Shown here in pieces: positions 42,954-51,181 of a stretch of DNA of 64,000 nt (the first letter of the stretch is position 1; every line of letters starts with the position of its first letter). The DNA is from an uncultured Oscillibacter sp. (lineage in GTDB: Bacteria; Bacillota; Clostridia; Oscillospirales; Oscillospiraceae), in NCBI GenBank assembly GCA_947365245.1, contig CANAWG010000004.1, forward strand, positions 1-64,000, in the 5' to 3' direction. Under the pieces are notes generated by a model. That model was given only the letters and a program-made list of their open reading frames with translations, had not been told where the DNA came from and searched no databases. A program made the translations under genes and the position numbers.

Positions 42954-44255
42954 TTAAAGGTCGTTGCGGCAAAGATCCTCCGGAGACTCCCGGCGGACGG
43001 CCGCATAGTGTTCGCTGCCGCCCCGGAGCATGACAATGGGGGGCCGGGGCAGGCGGTTGTAGTTGGAGGCCATGGAGTAGTGGTACGCGCCGGTGGTGCA
43101 CACCGCCACCAGGTCTCCCCGGCCCACGCTGGCGGGAAGACTGACGTCCCGCTGGATGATGTCGCCGCTCTCGCAGCAGCGGCCCACCACGTCGCAGGGG
43201 AAGTCCGCGGCCTCGTTCATCTTGTTTGCCAAAAAACAGGTGTACAGCGCGCCGTACAGGGCATAGCGGGGGTGGTCCGCCATGCTGCCGTCCACGGAGA
43301 CATAGTTCTTGTACCCCGGGATGCGCTTGACGGTGCCCACGGTGTAGAGGGTCATCCCCGCGTCGGCCACGATGCTCCGCCCGGGCTCCATGTGGATCTC
43401 CGGAATCTCCAGCTCCAGCCGCGCGCAGGTCTCCCGGATGGACGCGGCCACCTGCCCCACCTTGGCGTCCACGTCCAGATAGGGGTCGCTCTCCACGTAC
43501 CGCACGCCGTAGCCGCCCCCCAGGTCCAGCTGGCGGGCCATGCAGCCGTATTTCGCCTTGACATGGGCGATGAACTCCAGCATGATGACGGCGGCGCGCT
43601 CAAACACGTCCTCGGCGAAGACCTGGGAGCCCACATGGCAGTGAAAGCCCGCCAGATCGATGTGGGGCTGGCGCAGGGTGAAAGCGGTGATCTCCTCCGC
43701 CTGGCCGGTCTCAATGGCGCTGCCGAACTTGGAGTCCACCTTGCCGGTGGCAATGGCCTCGTAGGTGTGAGGGTCGATGCCGGGGGTGAGGCGCAGCAGG
43801 ACGCTCTGCTTGATGTTCCGCGCGGCGGCCTCGTCCTCGATGGCCCGGATCTCCTCCGCGTTGTCCGCCACGAAGCAGCCGACGCCGCAGTCCATGGCGT
43901 AACGGATGTCCTCGTCGGTCTTGTTGTTGCTGTGGAAGTAGGCCCGGCTCAGGTCGAAGTCCGCCTGGAGGGCGGTGTAGATCTCGCCGGAGGACACCAC
44001 GTCGACGCCCATGTCCTCCTCCCGCATGATCTCGTAGATCCGCTTGCAGGAGAGGGCCTTGCTGGCGTAGAGGGGGCGGGCCCGATCACCGAAGTGGCGG
44101 CGGAAAGCGGCGGTGTAGGTTCGGCAGTTGCGCCGGATGCGGTCCTCGTCCATCAGGTACAGCGGCGTGCCGTACTCCCGGGCCAGGGCCGCCGTGTCCT
44201 GCCCGGCGAAGAGGAGGTGGCCGTTTGCGGCCGTGGTGATGTTGTCGCAGATCAT
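42954..44255 (-). CDS. lysA: diaminopimelate decarboxylase
   Basis: 433-aa PLP enzyme, last step of lysine synthesis. The PLP lysine is K66 in YASKALSCK. HCHVGSQ, LDLGGGYGV, EPGRSIVADAG and the active-site Cys segment RCCESGDII are all present. The start at 44255 is set by AGAAAGGA upstream; the reading frame is open further up but overlaps the MATE gene. Related proteins decarboxylate carboxynorspermidine, but the motifs favour diaminopimelate. Confidence 0.93.
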   Translation of the reverse strand: MICDNITTAANGHLLFAGQDTAALAREYGTPLYLMDEDRIRRNCRTYTAAFRRHFGDRARPLYASKALSCKRIYEIMREEDMGVDVVSSGEIYTALQADFDLSRAYFHSNNKTDEDIRYAMDCGVGCFVADNAEEIRAIEDEAAARNIKQSVLLRLTPGIDPHTYEAIATGKVDSKFGSAIETGQAEEITAFTLRQPHIDLAGFHCHVGSQVFAEDVFERAAVIMLEFIAHVKAKYGCMARQLDLGGGYGVRYVESDPYLDVDAKVGQVAASIRETCARLELEIPEIHMEPGRSIVADAGMTLYTVGTVKRIPGYKNYVSVDGSMADHPRYALYGALYTCFLANKMNEAADFPCDVVGRCCESGDIIQRDVSLPASVGRGDLVAVCTTGAYHYSMASNYNRLPRPPIVMLRGGSEHYAAVRRESPEDLCRNDL

Positions 44256-44298
44256 AGACTGGGATCCTTTCTCATTTGTTGCGCGGGGGCAGGGCGCG

Positions 44299-45696
44299 TC
44301 ATCCGCCGGGCTCCGGACTGGGCTCCGGAGCCTCCAGCTCCGCCATGGCGGAGCGGAACTGGCGGGAGAACATGGCGGCCGTGGCGGCCACCGCCAGGAC
44401 ATCCGCCACCGGTTCCGCCAGGAAGACGGCAAAGACCTTGTTCTCAAAGAGACAGGGCAGAAGATAGATCAGCGGGATCAGCAGAATGATCTTCCGCAGC
44501 ACCGCCAGAAACAACGACGTCTTCGCGTTCCCCAGGGCCACAAAGGTCTGCTGGCAGGCGATCTGAATGCCGAAGATGCCCGTGGCCGCCATGTAGATCC
44601 GCAGGGCCCAGGCGGCGTAGGACACCAGCTCGGGGTCGTTGTTGAAGATCAGGGCGAAGGCCCGGGGAAACAGCTGCACCAGCGCCCACATGGTCATGGA
44701 GTAGATGACGCAGGAGCGCAGCAGCACCCGGAAAGCGTCCCGCACCCGCTGGGCGTTCCGGGCGCCGTAGTTGTAGCTGACAATGGGCTGGCACCCCTGG
44801 GTCAGGCCCTGGAGGGGCATCATGGCGAACTGCATGATGCTGGTGAGCACCGTCATGGCCCCCACGGCGATGTCGCCGCCGTATTTTAAGAGAGAGGAGT
44901 TGAAGCACATGGCGATGAGGCTCTCCGTGGACTGCATGATAAAGGGGGAGAGGCCCAGAGCCAGGCAGGGCAGCACCACCGCCGCCCGGGGCCGCAGGTT
45001 CTCCCGCCGGATGCGCCACTTCGTCCGCTTCCCCGTGAGAAACCGCAGCACCCACGCCGCGGACACCGCCTGGGAGAGGATGGTGGCCAGGGCCGCCCCC
45101 CGCACGCCCAGGCCGAGGCCGAAGATGAAGATGGGGTCCAGAATCGTATTTAAGATTGCGCCGATCAGCACCGTCCGCATACTGACGGTGGTGAACCCCT
45201 GGGCGGTGATGTAGGCGTTCAGCCCTAAGGTCAGCTGGACAAAGAGAGTCCCCAGGGAGTAGATGCGCATATAGTCCAGAGCGTAGCCGATGGTGTTGGC
45301 GCTGGCGCCGAAAGTCAGCAGCAGCGGCTCCGCCAGCAGCTGGAACGCCGCCGTCAGCACCAGGGAGGTGACAATCAGCAGCGTCAAACACCCGCCCATG
45401 ATCCGCTCCGCCTCCGCCCGCTGGCCCCTGCCCTCCTGAATGGAGGCCCGGGGCGCGCCGCCCATGGCCATCAGGGCGGCGAAGGCGGAGATAATCATAA
45501 TCACCGGAAGACACACCCCCACGCCGGTGAGGGCCAGCTTGCCCACGGTGTCCGCCGGCTGTATATGGCCGATGTAGATTCGGTCCACCAGGTTGTAGAG
45601 CATATTGACGATCTGGGACGTGATGGTGGGCAGAGCCAGGGAGAACAGCAGCTTCCCCACCCTGCCGCTGCCCAGGTCCGCTTGCTTTTCATTCAT
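44299..45696 (-). CDS. MATE-family multidrug efflux transporter
   Basis: 465 aa with twelve membrane segments in two homologous halves, the DinF/NorM layout. The N-terminal SLALPTITSQIVNMLYNLVDRIYIGHI is a classic start of the family, and GLNAYITAQGFTTVSM matches the conserved sixth helix. It exports cationic compounds with Na+ or H+. It is coupled to the MarR gene upstream by a 4-base overlap, so its expression is probably set by that regulator. Confidence 0.92.
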   Translation of the reverse strand: MNEKQADLGSGRVGKLLFSLALPTITSQIVNMLYNLVDRIYIGHIQPADTVGKLALTGVGVCLPVIMIISAFAALMAMGGAPRASIQEGRGQRAEAERIMGGCLTLLIVTSLVLTAAFQLLAEPLLLTFGASANTIGYALDYMRIYSLGTLFVQLTLGLNAYITAQGFTTVSMRTVLIGAILNTILDPIFIFGLGLGVRGAALATILSQAVSAAWVLRFLTGKRTKWRIRRENLRPRAAVVLPCLALGLSPFIMQSTESLIAMCFNSSLLKYGGDIAVGAMTVLTSIMQFAMMPLQGLTQGCQPIVSYNYGARNAQRVRDAFRVLLRSCVIYSMTMWALVQLFPRAFALIFNNDPELVSYAAWALRIYMAATGIFGIQIACQQTFVALGNAKTSLFLAVLRKIILLIPLIYLLPCLFENKVFAVFLAEPVADVLAVAATAAMFSRQFRSAMAELEAPEPSPEPGG

Positions 45697-46145
45697 GACG
45701 TTGGTTCCTCCTCCATAAGATGGTCGCTGTTTTCCAGTACCGTCTCCAGCAGCCGGCGGAACTGGGACTCCTCCTCCGGTGAAAGCCGCGCCAGGAGCCG
45801 CCGGCCGCAGGATGATTGGATGGCCTGGGCCTCCCGGGCCAGAGGGGCGCCCGTCTCCGTGATGGACAGGTGCACCACACGGCGGTCCGCCGTGTCCGGC
45901 ACTCTGCGGAGAAATCCCCGGGCCGCCAGCAGGTCCACCGCCTGGGAGACCTGGGACTTCACCAGCCCCCGGTACTCCGCCACATCCCGGGCGGTGTCGC
46001 AGTCCGGGTTGTTGACCAGGAACAGCAGCACGTGGACCTCCCGCATGGTGAGGCCGGTTCGCTCCAGCATGGGCGAGAACCGATGCTCATAAAACCGCTG
46101 GAACTGCTTGAAAAACAACAAAAGCCGGGTAGTGGCAGCCGACAT
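45693..46145 (-). CDS. MarR-family transcriptional regulator
   Basis: 150-aa winged-helix regulator. The recognition helix region is DVAEYRGLVKSQVSQAVDLL and the wing FLRRVPDTADRRVVHLSIT, a typical MarR pattern (D-x-R-D-x-R region). The start at 46145 follows CGGAGGTG. A 16-bp operator overlaps its transcription start (46176-46191), so it probably represses itself and the efflux pump until a ligand binds. Confidence 0.93.
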   Translation of the reverse strand: MSAATTRLLLFFKQFQRFYEHRFSPMLERTGLTMREVHVLLFLVNNPDCDTARDVAEYRGLVKSQVSQAVDLLAARGFLRRVPDTADRRVVHLSITETGAPLAREAQAIQSSCGRRLLARLSPEEESQFRRLLETVLENSDHLMEEEPTS

Positions 46146-46175
46146 GGGGACACCTCCGTTCGTTTCTAAAAAAAC

Positions 46176-46191
46176 AGTTCTAAAAAGAACT
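46176..46191. promoter_or_regulatory. MarR operator
   Basis: AGTTCTAAAAAGAACT, a perfect 16-bp palindrome located exactly at the predicted transcription start of the MarR-MATE operon. Confidence 0.7.
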
Positions 46192-46197
46192 ATTATG

Positions 46198-46226
46198 ACT
46201 ATACCACCGCGGAATGCCGCCGTCAA
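46198..46226 (-). promoter_or_regulatory. MarR-MATE operon promoter
   Basis: On the minus strand: TTGACG, 17 bases, TATAGT. Confidence 0.8.
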
Positions 46227-46254
46227 GGTTTTCTTTTTTGCCGTCATTTTGCCA

Positions 46255-46283
46255 TTGACAAACAGATGCCTGTGGGGTATGAT
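46255..46283 (+). promoter_or_regulatory. degV promoter
   Basis: TTGACA (46255-46260), 17 bases, TATGAT (46278-46283). Confidence 0.85.
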
Positions 46284-46327
46284 AATAGAAAATATAATAT
46301 ACAAAACCACATTACAAGGAGTATGTT

Positions 46328-47173
46328 ATGATTTGGAACGTTGTGAGTGACAGCAGCTGTGACCTGCGAATGGCCTCTCTGCGGGACAGTCCTGTCCGGT
46401 TTGAGATCGTCCCCCTGCGCATCCAGGTGGGGGAGCGGGAGTTCATCGACAACGATGAACTGGTGATTCCTGATCTGCTGGCGGCCATGGCGGCGGAAAA
46501 GGCGGCGTCCTCCACGGCGTGCCCCTCTCCGGCGGCCTTTGCCCGGGCTTTCGAGAGTGGGGACTGCACGGTGTGCTTCACCATCTCCACCAACCTCTCC
46601 GGCACCTACAACGCCGCCGTGATGGCCCGGGACATGGTGCTGGAGGAGCACCCGGAGAAAAAGATCTGCGTCATCGACTCCAAGGCCACCGCCGGGGCCA
46701 TGGTGCTGCTGATCTACCGGGCCATCGCCCTGATGGAGGGGGCGCCGCCGGAGGACTTTGACGAGATATGCGACCAGCTGCGGATATACCAGGCGTCGCT
46801 GCGGACCTGCTTCACTCTGGAGAATTTCGACAACCTCATCAAAAACGGCCGGATGCGGCCGCTGGTTGGCAATCTCCTCCACTCCCTGGGGATTCACGTC
46901 ATCGCCGACGCCACGCCCCAGGGCACCATCCACGTGGCCGACAAGGCCCGGGGAGAGGCCAAGACCTGTAAGTCCATCGCCGCCCTGATGGGGGCCAGTA
47001 AGGACTGCACCGGGGCCCGGGTGGTGATCTCCCACTGCGAGAATCTCCCCGGGGCCATGAAGCTGAAGCAGGTCATTCAGGAGGCCCTGCCGGTGCGCAG
47101 CGTGGACATCATCTCCTGTCGGGGGCTCACCAGCTTCTACGCCATGGAGAAGGGACTCATCATCGGATACTGA
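46328..47173 (+). CDS. DegV-family fatty-acid-binding protein
   Basis: 281 aa. DegV proteins bind fatty acids and, as FakB, present them to the FakA kinase for phosphorylation and lipid synthesis. Hallmarks are SDSSCDL at the N-terminus, the STACPSP segment, TISTNLSGTYNAA for carboxylate binding and VIDSKATAGAM. ACAAGGAG is just upstream. No fakA-like gene is nearby, so which acyl chain it handles is unknown. Confidence 0.9.
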   Translation: MIWNVVSDSSCDLRMASLRDSPVRFEIVPLRIQVGEREFIDNDELVIPDLLAAMAAEKAASSTACPSPAAFARAFESGDCTVCFTISTNLSGTYNAAVMARDMVLEEHPEKKICVIDSKATAGAMVLLIYRAIALMEGAPPEDFDEICDQLRIYQASLRTCFTLENFDNLIKNGRMRPLVGNLLHSLGIHVIADATPQGTIHVADKARGEAKTCKSIAALMGASKDCTGARVVISHCENLPGAMKLKQVIQEALPVRSVDIISCRGLTSFYAMEKGLIIGY

Positions 47174-47187
47174 GCGCGGAACGGACG

Positions 47188-47226
47188 AAAGGCCGGCATG
47201 GGAGCACCCCATGCCGGCCTTTTTTA
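47188..47226. terminator. degV terminator
   Basis: AAGGCCGGCATGGG-AGCA-CCCATGCCGGCCTT stem followed by TTTTT; it ends at the stop of the small minus-strand gene. Confidence 0.92.
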
Positions 47227-47376
47227 TTCCTCCTCCGCATCCCGAATGATCTCATCCAGGACGCCGATGAGGTCGTACAGGGTGTTGATGCTGACATTTT
47301 TCTTCAAAATGGCGTGCTGCAGGGCGGGGGACAGGGACTCAAACTGAGAGCGGACCTTGGGACTGATGGTGGTCAT
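47224..47376 (-). CDS. 50-aa hypothetical protein downstream of rubrerythrin
   Basis: Small reading frame starting MTTISPKVRSQFESLSPAL and ending IIRDAEEE. It begins 6 bases after the rubrerythrin stop, with GGGAGC at the end of that gene as its only ribosome site, and stops right at the terminator. Predicted two-helix acidic protein without cysteines. I do not recognise it. Tight spacing and neat fit between rubrerythrin and terminator support it being real. Confidence 0.55.
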   Translation of the reverse strand: MTTISPKVRSQFESLSPALQHAILKKNVSINTLYDLIGVLDEIIRDAEEE

Positions 47377-47382
47377 GGAGTC

Positions 47383-47997
47383 TCACGCTCCCAGCACCGG
47401 CGCGCCGCCGTAAGGGGCCATGTCCAGCCGGACGTAATAGCCCCGGTCGTGCTGGCACACGGGGCAGAGCTGCGGCGCCTCCGCGCCCTCGAAGAGGTAG
47501 CCGCAGTTCAGGCACATCCAGGTGGTCTTTCCCGGGGCGGAGAACAGCTGCCCCCGGTCCAGCAGGTCCGCCAGATACCCGAAGCGGCCGGCGTGGCTCT
47601 TTTCGATCTCGGCGATCTGGCGGAAGGAGGCCGCCACCTGGGGGAAGCCCTCCTTCTGGGCGGTGTCGGCGAAGTCCTTATACACCGGGTCGTACTCTTC
47701 CAGCTCGTTGTGCTGGGCCCGGCGCAGCAGCTGGAGGACGTCGTTGGTGAGGTCCACCGGATAGCCGCCGTCAATATGGACGGTCTGGCCCGCCAGCTCT
47801 TTCATGTGGTTGTAGAAGATTTCGGCGTGCTCTTTCTCCTGGCCGGCGGTAAAGGTGAATACATCCGCCAGCACCTGCAATTTCTGCTGGCGGCACAGCT
47901 CCGCCGCGAAGGTGTAGCGGTTCCGGGCCTGGCTCTCCCCGGCGAAAGCCCGCATCAGATTTTTCAGCGTCTCGCTGTTTTTGAAGTCCACGGACAT
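47383..47997 (-). CDS. rbr: rubrerythrin
   Basis: 204-aa peroxide-reducing protein of anaerobes. The four-helix domain carries the di-iron ligands E21, E54 with H57 (EKEH), a Glu near 98-101 and E132 with H135 (IEKSH). The C-terminal rubredoxin-like domain binds iron through C162, C165, C178 and C181 (CLNCG...CPVC). AGGAGG precedes the start. Upstream the sequence TTTATAATCTCAAAA contains a half PerR-box-like TTATAAT, a hint of peroxide control only. Confidence 0.94.
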   Translation of the reverse strand: MSVDFKNSETLKNLMRAFAGESQARNRYTFAAELCRQQKLQVLADVFTFTAGQEKEHAEIFYNHMKELAGQTVHIDGGYPVDLTNDVLQLLRRAQHNELEEYDPVYKDFADTAQKEGFPQVAASFRQIAEIEKSHAGRFGYLADLLDRGQLFSAPGKTTWMCLNCGYLFEGAEAPQLCPVCQHDRGYYVRLDMAPYGGAPVLGA

Positions 47998-48120
47998 GGA
48001 AGTTCCTCCTGTTTTGAGATTATAAACAGGATTCCACCGTGGGCGCGGATTTATGCGGAGGCAGGGGAAGCGCTGATGAAATCCGTGTGCCGGGATTTAA
48101 GCAGTGCTCCCAAAGAAAGA

Positions 48121-48147
48121 TCCCCGGAGACGTCCGGTCTCCGGGGA
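48121..48147 (-). terminator. terminator of the Na/Pi cotransporter gene
   Basis: TCCCCGGAGAC/GTCTCCGGGGA stem; on the minus strand it is followed by TCTTTCTTT. Confidence 0.75.
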
Positions 48148-48161
48148 CGGGGGAGAGCAAA

Positions 48162-49913
48162 TCAGGATTCCTCCGGCAGGCTGTATTTGCTCAGGTCAGA
48201 GTACAGGGCGGAGGAGAAATCGTCTGCGGCTGTCATGTCGTGGAGGTAGGCGTGGCGGCTGACGCCGCCGTCGGTCTCCTCGATGACGCTGACGGCGATG
48301 TTGGAGCAGTGGTCGCCGACCCGCTCGAAGTTGTTCAGCAGGTCGCTGAGGATGAAGCCCATCTGGATGGTGCAGGCTCCGGTCTGGAGGCGGGCGATGT
48401 GCCGGTCCCGGATCTCCTCCACCAGGCGGTCAATGGTCTCCTCCAGAGGTTCGATGAACCGGGCGGCCTCGGCGTCGTCCTCGGCGAAGCAGTGCAGAGC
48501 GGCGGCCAGAATGTCCTCCAGGGCGGAGATCAGGATCTGCAGCTCCGCCTCGGCGGGGCCGGAGAAGCGGAGGCCCCGCTCATGGAGCTCCCGGGCGGAG
48601 TCCTGGAGGTTCACAGCGTGGTCGCCAATGCGCTCAAAGTCCCCGATGGCGTGGAGCAGGCGGGAGACGGTGCGCATATCGTCCATGGACACGCCGTGCT
48701 GAGACACCTGCACCAGGTAGCTGCCCAGACGATCCTCATAGATGTCCAGCTTGTCCTCATTGTTAAGGATCTGGGTCTCGCGGGTATCTGTGAAGTCGGA
48801 AAGCTGCTGGATGGACAAAAGCAGGTTCTCCCGGGCCAGGGCGCCCATGCGGTTGGTCATGGCGGAGCACTCGCTGATGGCCACGCTGGGCGTCCGCAGC
48901 AGCAGGGGGTCCAGGAAAGCGAACTGCTCGGACTTGACCTCGTCGCTGATGAGTCTCCGCGCCAGCCGTTCCAGCTGGCGGGAGAAAGGCATCAGCAAGA
49001 TGGTGGTGAAGACGTTGAACACCGTGTGGCAAAAGGCGATGCCCACGGCGCCCACGGGCTCGTTCATAAAGGAGAAGTGGAAGAGTATATGCCCCCCGAA
49101 GAAGAGAATCAACCCCACGGTGGTGCCGATGACATTGAACGCCACATGGATGACGGACACCCGCTTGGCGTTGCGGTTGACGCCGATGGAGCTGATGAGG
49201 GAGGTGACGCAGGTGCCGATGTTCTGGCCCATGATGATGGGGATGGCCATGCCGTAGGAGATGGAGCCGGTGAGGGCCAGGGCCTGCAGAATACCCACCG
49301 ACGCGGCGGAGGACTGGATGACGCCGGTGACCACCGCGCCCACCAGCACGCCCAGCAGGGGGTTCCGGAAAGCCGTCAGGATCTGGGAGAACTCCGGCAG
49401 ATCCGCCAGGGGGCTGACGGAGTTCTTCATCAGCTCCATGCCGTACATCAAAATGGAGAAGCCCACCAGAATCCGGCCCACGTCCCGCCGCCGCTGCTTC
49501 TTGGAGCCCATGATGAGCAGCACGCCCGCCAGGGCCAGCAGGGGGGAGAAGTTCTCCGGCTTGAGCATATTGATGAAGAAATTCCCGCTCTCGATGCCCG
49601 TCAGGGAGAGGATCCACGCCGTCAGCGTGGTGCCGATGTTGGAGCCCATGATGACCCCGATGGTCTGCCCCAGCTCCATGACGCCGGAGTTTACCAACCC
49701 CACCAGCATCACCGTCACGGCGGAGGAGGACTGGATGGCGATGGTGATGCCCGCCCCCAGCAGAAGACTCTTAAAGGGACTGGAGGTCATGCGCTTGAGC
49801 AGCCGTTCCAGCTTGCCGCCGGCCATCTTCTCCAGGCTCTTTGACATGGTGGTCATGCCGTAGAGGAAGAAAGCCAGTCCGCCGCAGAGGGAAAAGAGGG
49901 AAAAAATATCCAT
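48162..49913 (-). CDS. Na+/phosphate cotransporter with C-terminal PhoU domain
   Basis: 583 aa. The N-terminal ~320 residues form the NptA-type transporter with two inverted repeats, each holding the QSSSA signature (AIQSSSAVTVMLVG and VIQSSAASVGILQA) and paired GSNIGTT/GQNIGTC loops. Residues ~340-560 are a PhoU-like helical bundle with two copies of the F-x-R-x-G-D-H motif (DFERIGDHAVN and NFERVGDHCSN). It imports or exports phosphate with sodium, with the PhoU part as regulator. Single gene. Confidence 0.93.
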   Translation of the reverse strand: MDIFSLFSLCGGLAFFLYGMTTMSKSLEKMAGGKLERLLKRMTSSPFKSLLLGAGITIAIQSSSAVTVMLVGLVNSGVMELGQTIGVIMGSNIGTTLTAWILSLTGIESGNFFINMLKPENFSPLLALAGVLLIMGSKKQRRRDVGRILVGFSILMYGMELMKNSVSPLADLPEFSQILTAFRNPLLGVLVGAVVTGVIQSSAASVGILQALALTGSISYGMAIPIIMGQNIGTCVTSLISSIGVNRNAKRVSVIHVAFNVIGTTVGLILFFGGHILFHFSFMNEPVGAVGIAFCHTVFNVFTTILLMPFSRQLERLARRLISDEVKSEQFAFLDPLLLRTPSVAISECSAMTNRMGALARENLLLSIQQLSDFTDTRETQILNNEDKLDIYEDRLGSYLVQVSQHGVSMDDMRTVSRLLHAIGDFERIGDHAVNLQDSARELHERGLRFSGPAEAELQILISALEDILAAALHCFAEDDAEAARFIEPLEETIDRLVEEIRDRHIARLQTGACTIQMGFILSDLLNNFERVGDHCSNIAVSVIEETDGGVSRHAYLHDMTAADDFSSALYSDLSKYSLPEES

Positions 49914-50113
49914 GCCATCGCTCCTTTATGATCCGCACCGGGAGGCGCGGGGGCTCCGGGCCGCCGTCCGGGTCTTGGCGCTCCACTGTGCATTATATAT
50001 GTTGGAACAGGGAAAGGAAAGACCTGTCGGAAAGAAATGGGAATATCGCGGGAAGTTTTGGACGAAACGTGAAAGACAAATAGGAAAATTTATGCAAAAT
50101 GGAGAACGTAGAG

Positions 50114-50977
50114 TCACGGGGCTGTCCACAGGGAGCGGACGGCCTCTCCCGCGTGGCGGCCGGCGAAATAGCCCTGCTGCCACAGGGCGCGCAGGGTGTC
50201 CAGGTCCTTCTCCGTCCTGGAACAGCCCAGGGTGTCCTCCGGCGCGATGACCAGGACTTTTCCGGCCCGCTCCAGGGCGAAGAGCTCCGCCCGGCTCTGG
50301 TTGTACCGCTCCGCCCGGGTGCGCATGGTGGCGAGAAACCGCGGGTACTGCCGAAAGGCCCGCTCTACGACCCGCAGGCTTCTGTCGGCTTTTTTGTAAA
50401 ATGTTCTCTCCCGGGTCAGGACCACCACCACCCGGTCGCAGCCCGTCTCAAAGGCCCGCCGCCAGGGGATGGCGTCGGCGCAGCCGCCGTCCAGGTATGG
50501 CCGTCCCTCCAGATGGTAGACGGGAAACATCAGCGGGATGGCGCAGGTGGCCTGGAGCAGGAGGTTGTGCTCATCCCGCCGGGGCACCGGCAGGTATTCC
50601 GCAAGGCCGGTCTCCAGGTTGGTGACCACCGCCTCCACGGTGCCGGGGTAGGCCTCAAAGGCGTCGTAGTCAAAGAGGACCAGCTTGTTTGGAATGGTCT
50701 CGTAGGCGAACTCCAGGCCGAAATAGGAGCGGTTTTGCGGGTCGGCCAGGTTGCGCCAGGCCATGTAGCGGCGGTCCCGGGCGTAGGAGGTGACGATGCG
50801 GAGGTTCCGCCGGCTCTGGCGGGAGAGGTAGCTTACACCGTAGGCGATGCCGGCGGAGACGCCCACAGTGTAGTCCGGCAGGGGGAGGCCCTGGTCCAGC
50901 AGGGCGTCGCAGACGCCGGAGGAGAAGATCGTGCGGAGGGCGCCGCCCTCCAGGACCAGTGCGGTTTTCAAAGTCAA
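50114..50977 (-). CDS. patatin-like phospholipase (YjjU/RssA type)
   Basis: 287-aa serine hydrolase. The nucleophile S41 is in GVSAG (39-43), the oxyanion loop is LEGGALR and the catalytic Asp is in YLDGGCAD, the Ser-Asp dyad of patatins. The start is a TTG at 50977, the only codon well placed (5 bases) behind AAAAAGGAG; the frame is open ~50 codons upstream without a ribosome site. Probably a cytoplasmic lipid acyl hydrolase; the substrate is unknown. Confidence 0.87.
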   Translation of the reverse strand: MTLKTALVLEGGALRTIFSSGVCDALLDQGLPLPDYTVGVSAGIAYGVSYLSRQSRRNLRIVTSYARDRRYMAWRNLADPQNRSYFGLEFAYETIPNKLVLFDYDAFEAYPGTVEAVVTNLETGLAEYLPVPRRDEHNLLLQATCAIPLMFPVYHLEGRPYLDGGCADAIPWRRAFETGCDRVVVVLTRERTFYKKADRSLRVVERAFRQYPRFLATMRTRAERYNQSRAELFALERAGKVLVIAPEDTLGCSRTEKDLDTLRALWQQGYFAGRHAGEAVRSLWTAP

Positions 50978-51111
50978 GTCAGCTCCTTTTTGATATCCGT
51001 GATGCCGAAGATCTATGGAATCAATTCTACCAAATTCTCCCCAAAAAATCAACGCGGCAAAATCCCCCGCCGGGGAATCTGCCAAAAAATTGTTAAACTT
51101 TTCGCCTTCCC

Positions 51112-51141
51112 TTGAAAGGGACATTCTTTGCATGGTAATAT
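51112..51141 (+). promoter_or_regulatory. promoter of the DUF1538-PII unit
   Basis: TTGAAA (51112-51117), 18 bases, TAATAT (51136-51141). Confidence 0.6.
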
Positions 51142-51181
51142 AAACTAAATAAGCATTTTCAAGCGGAGGGAGGCGTCACGG

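Noticed and set aside
43008..44489. A 493-codon plus-strand frame opposite lysA
   Set aside because: Antisense shadow of lysA; lysA has all PLP-enzyme motifs, the plus-strand frame has none.
48000..48030. PerR box in front of rubrerythrin
   Set aside because: Only half of the consensus (TTATAAT) is present; the second half reads CTCAAAA. Mentioned in the gene entry as a hint only.
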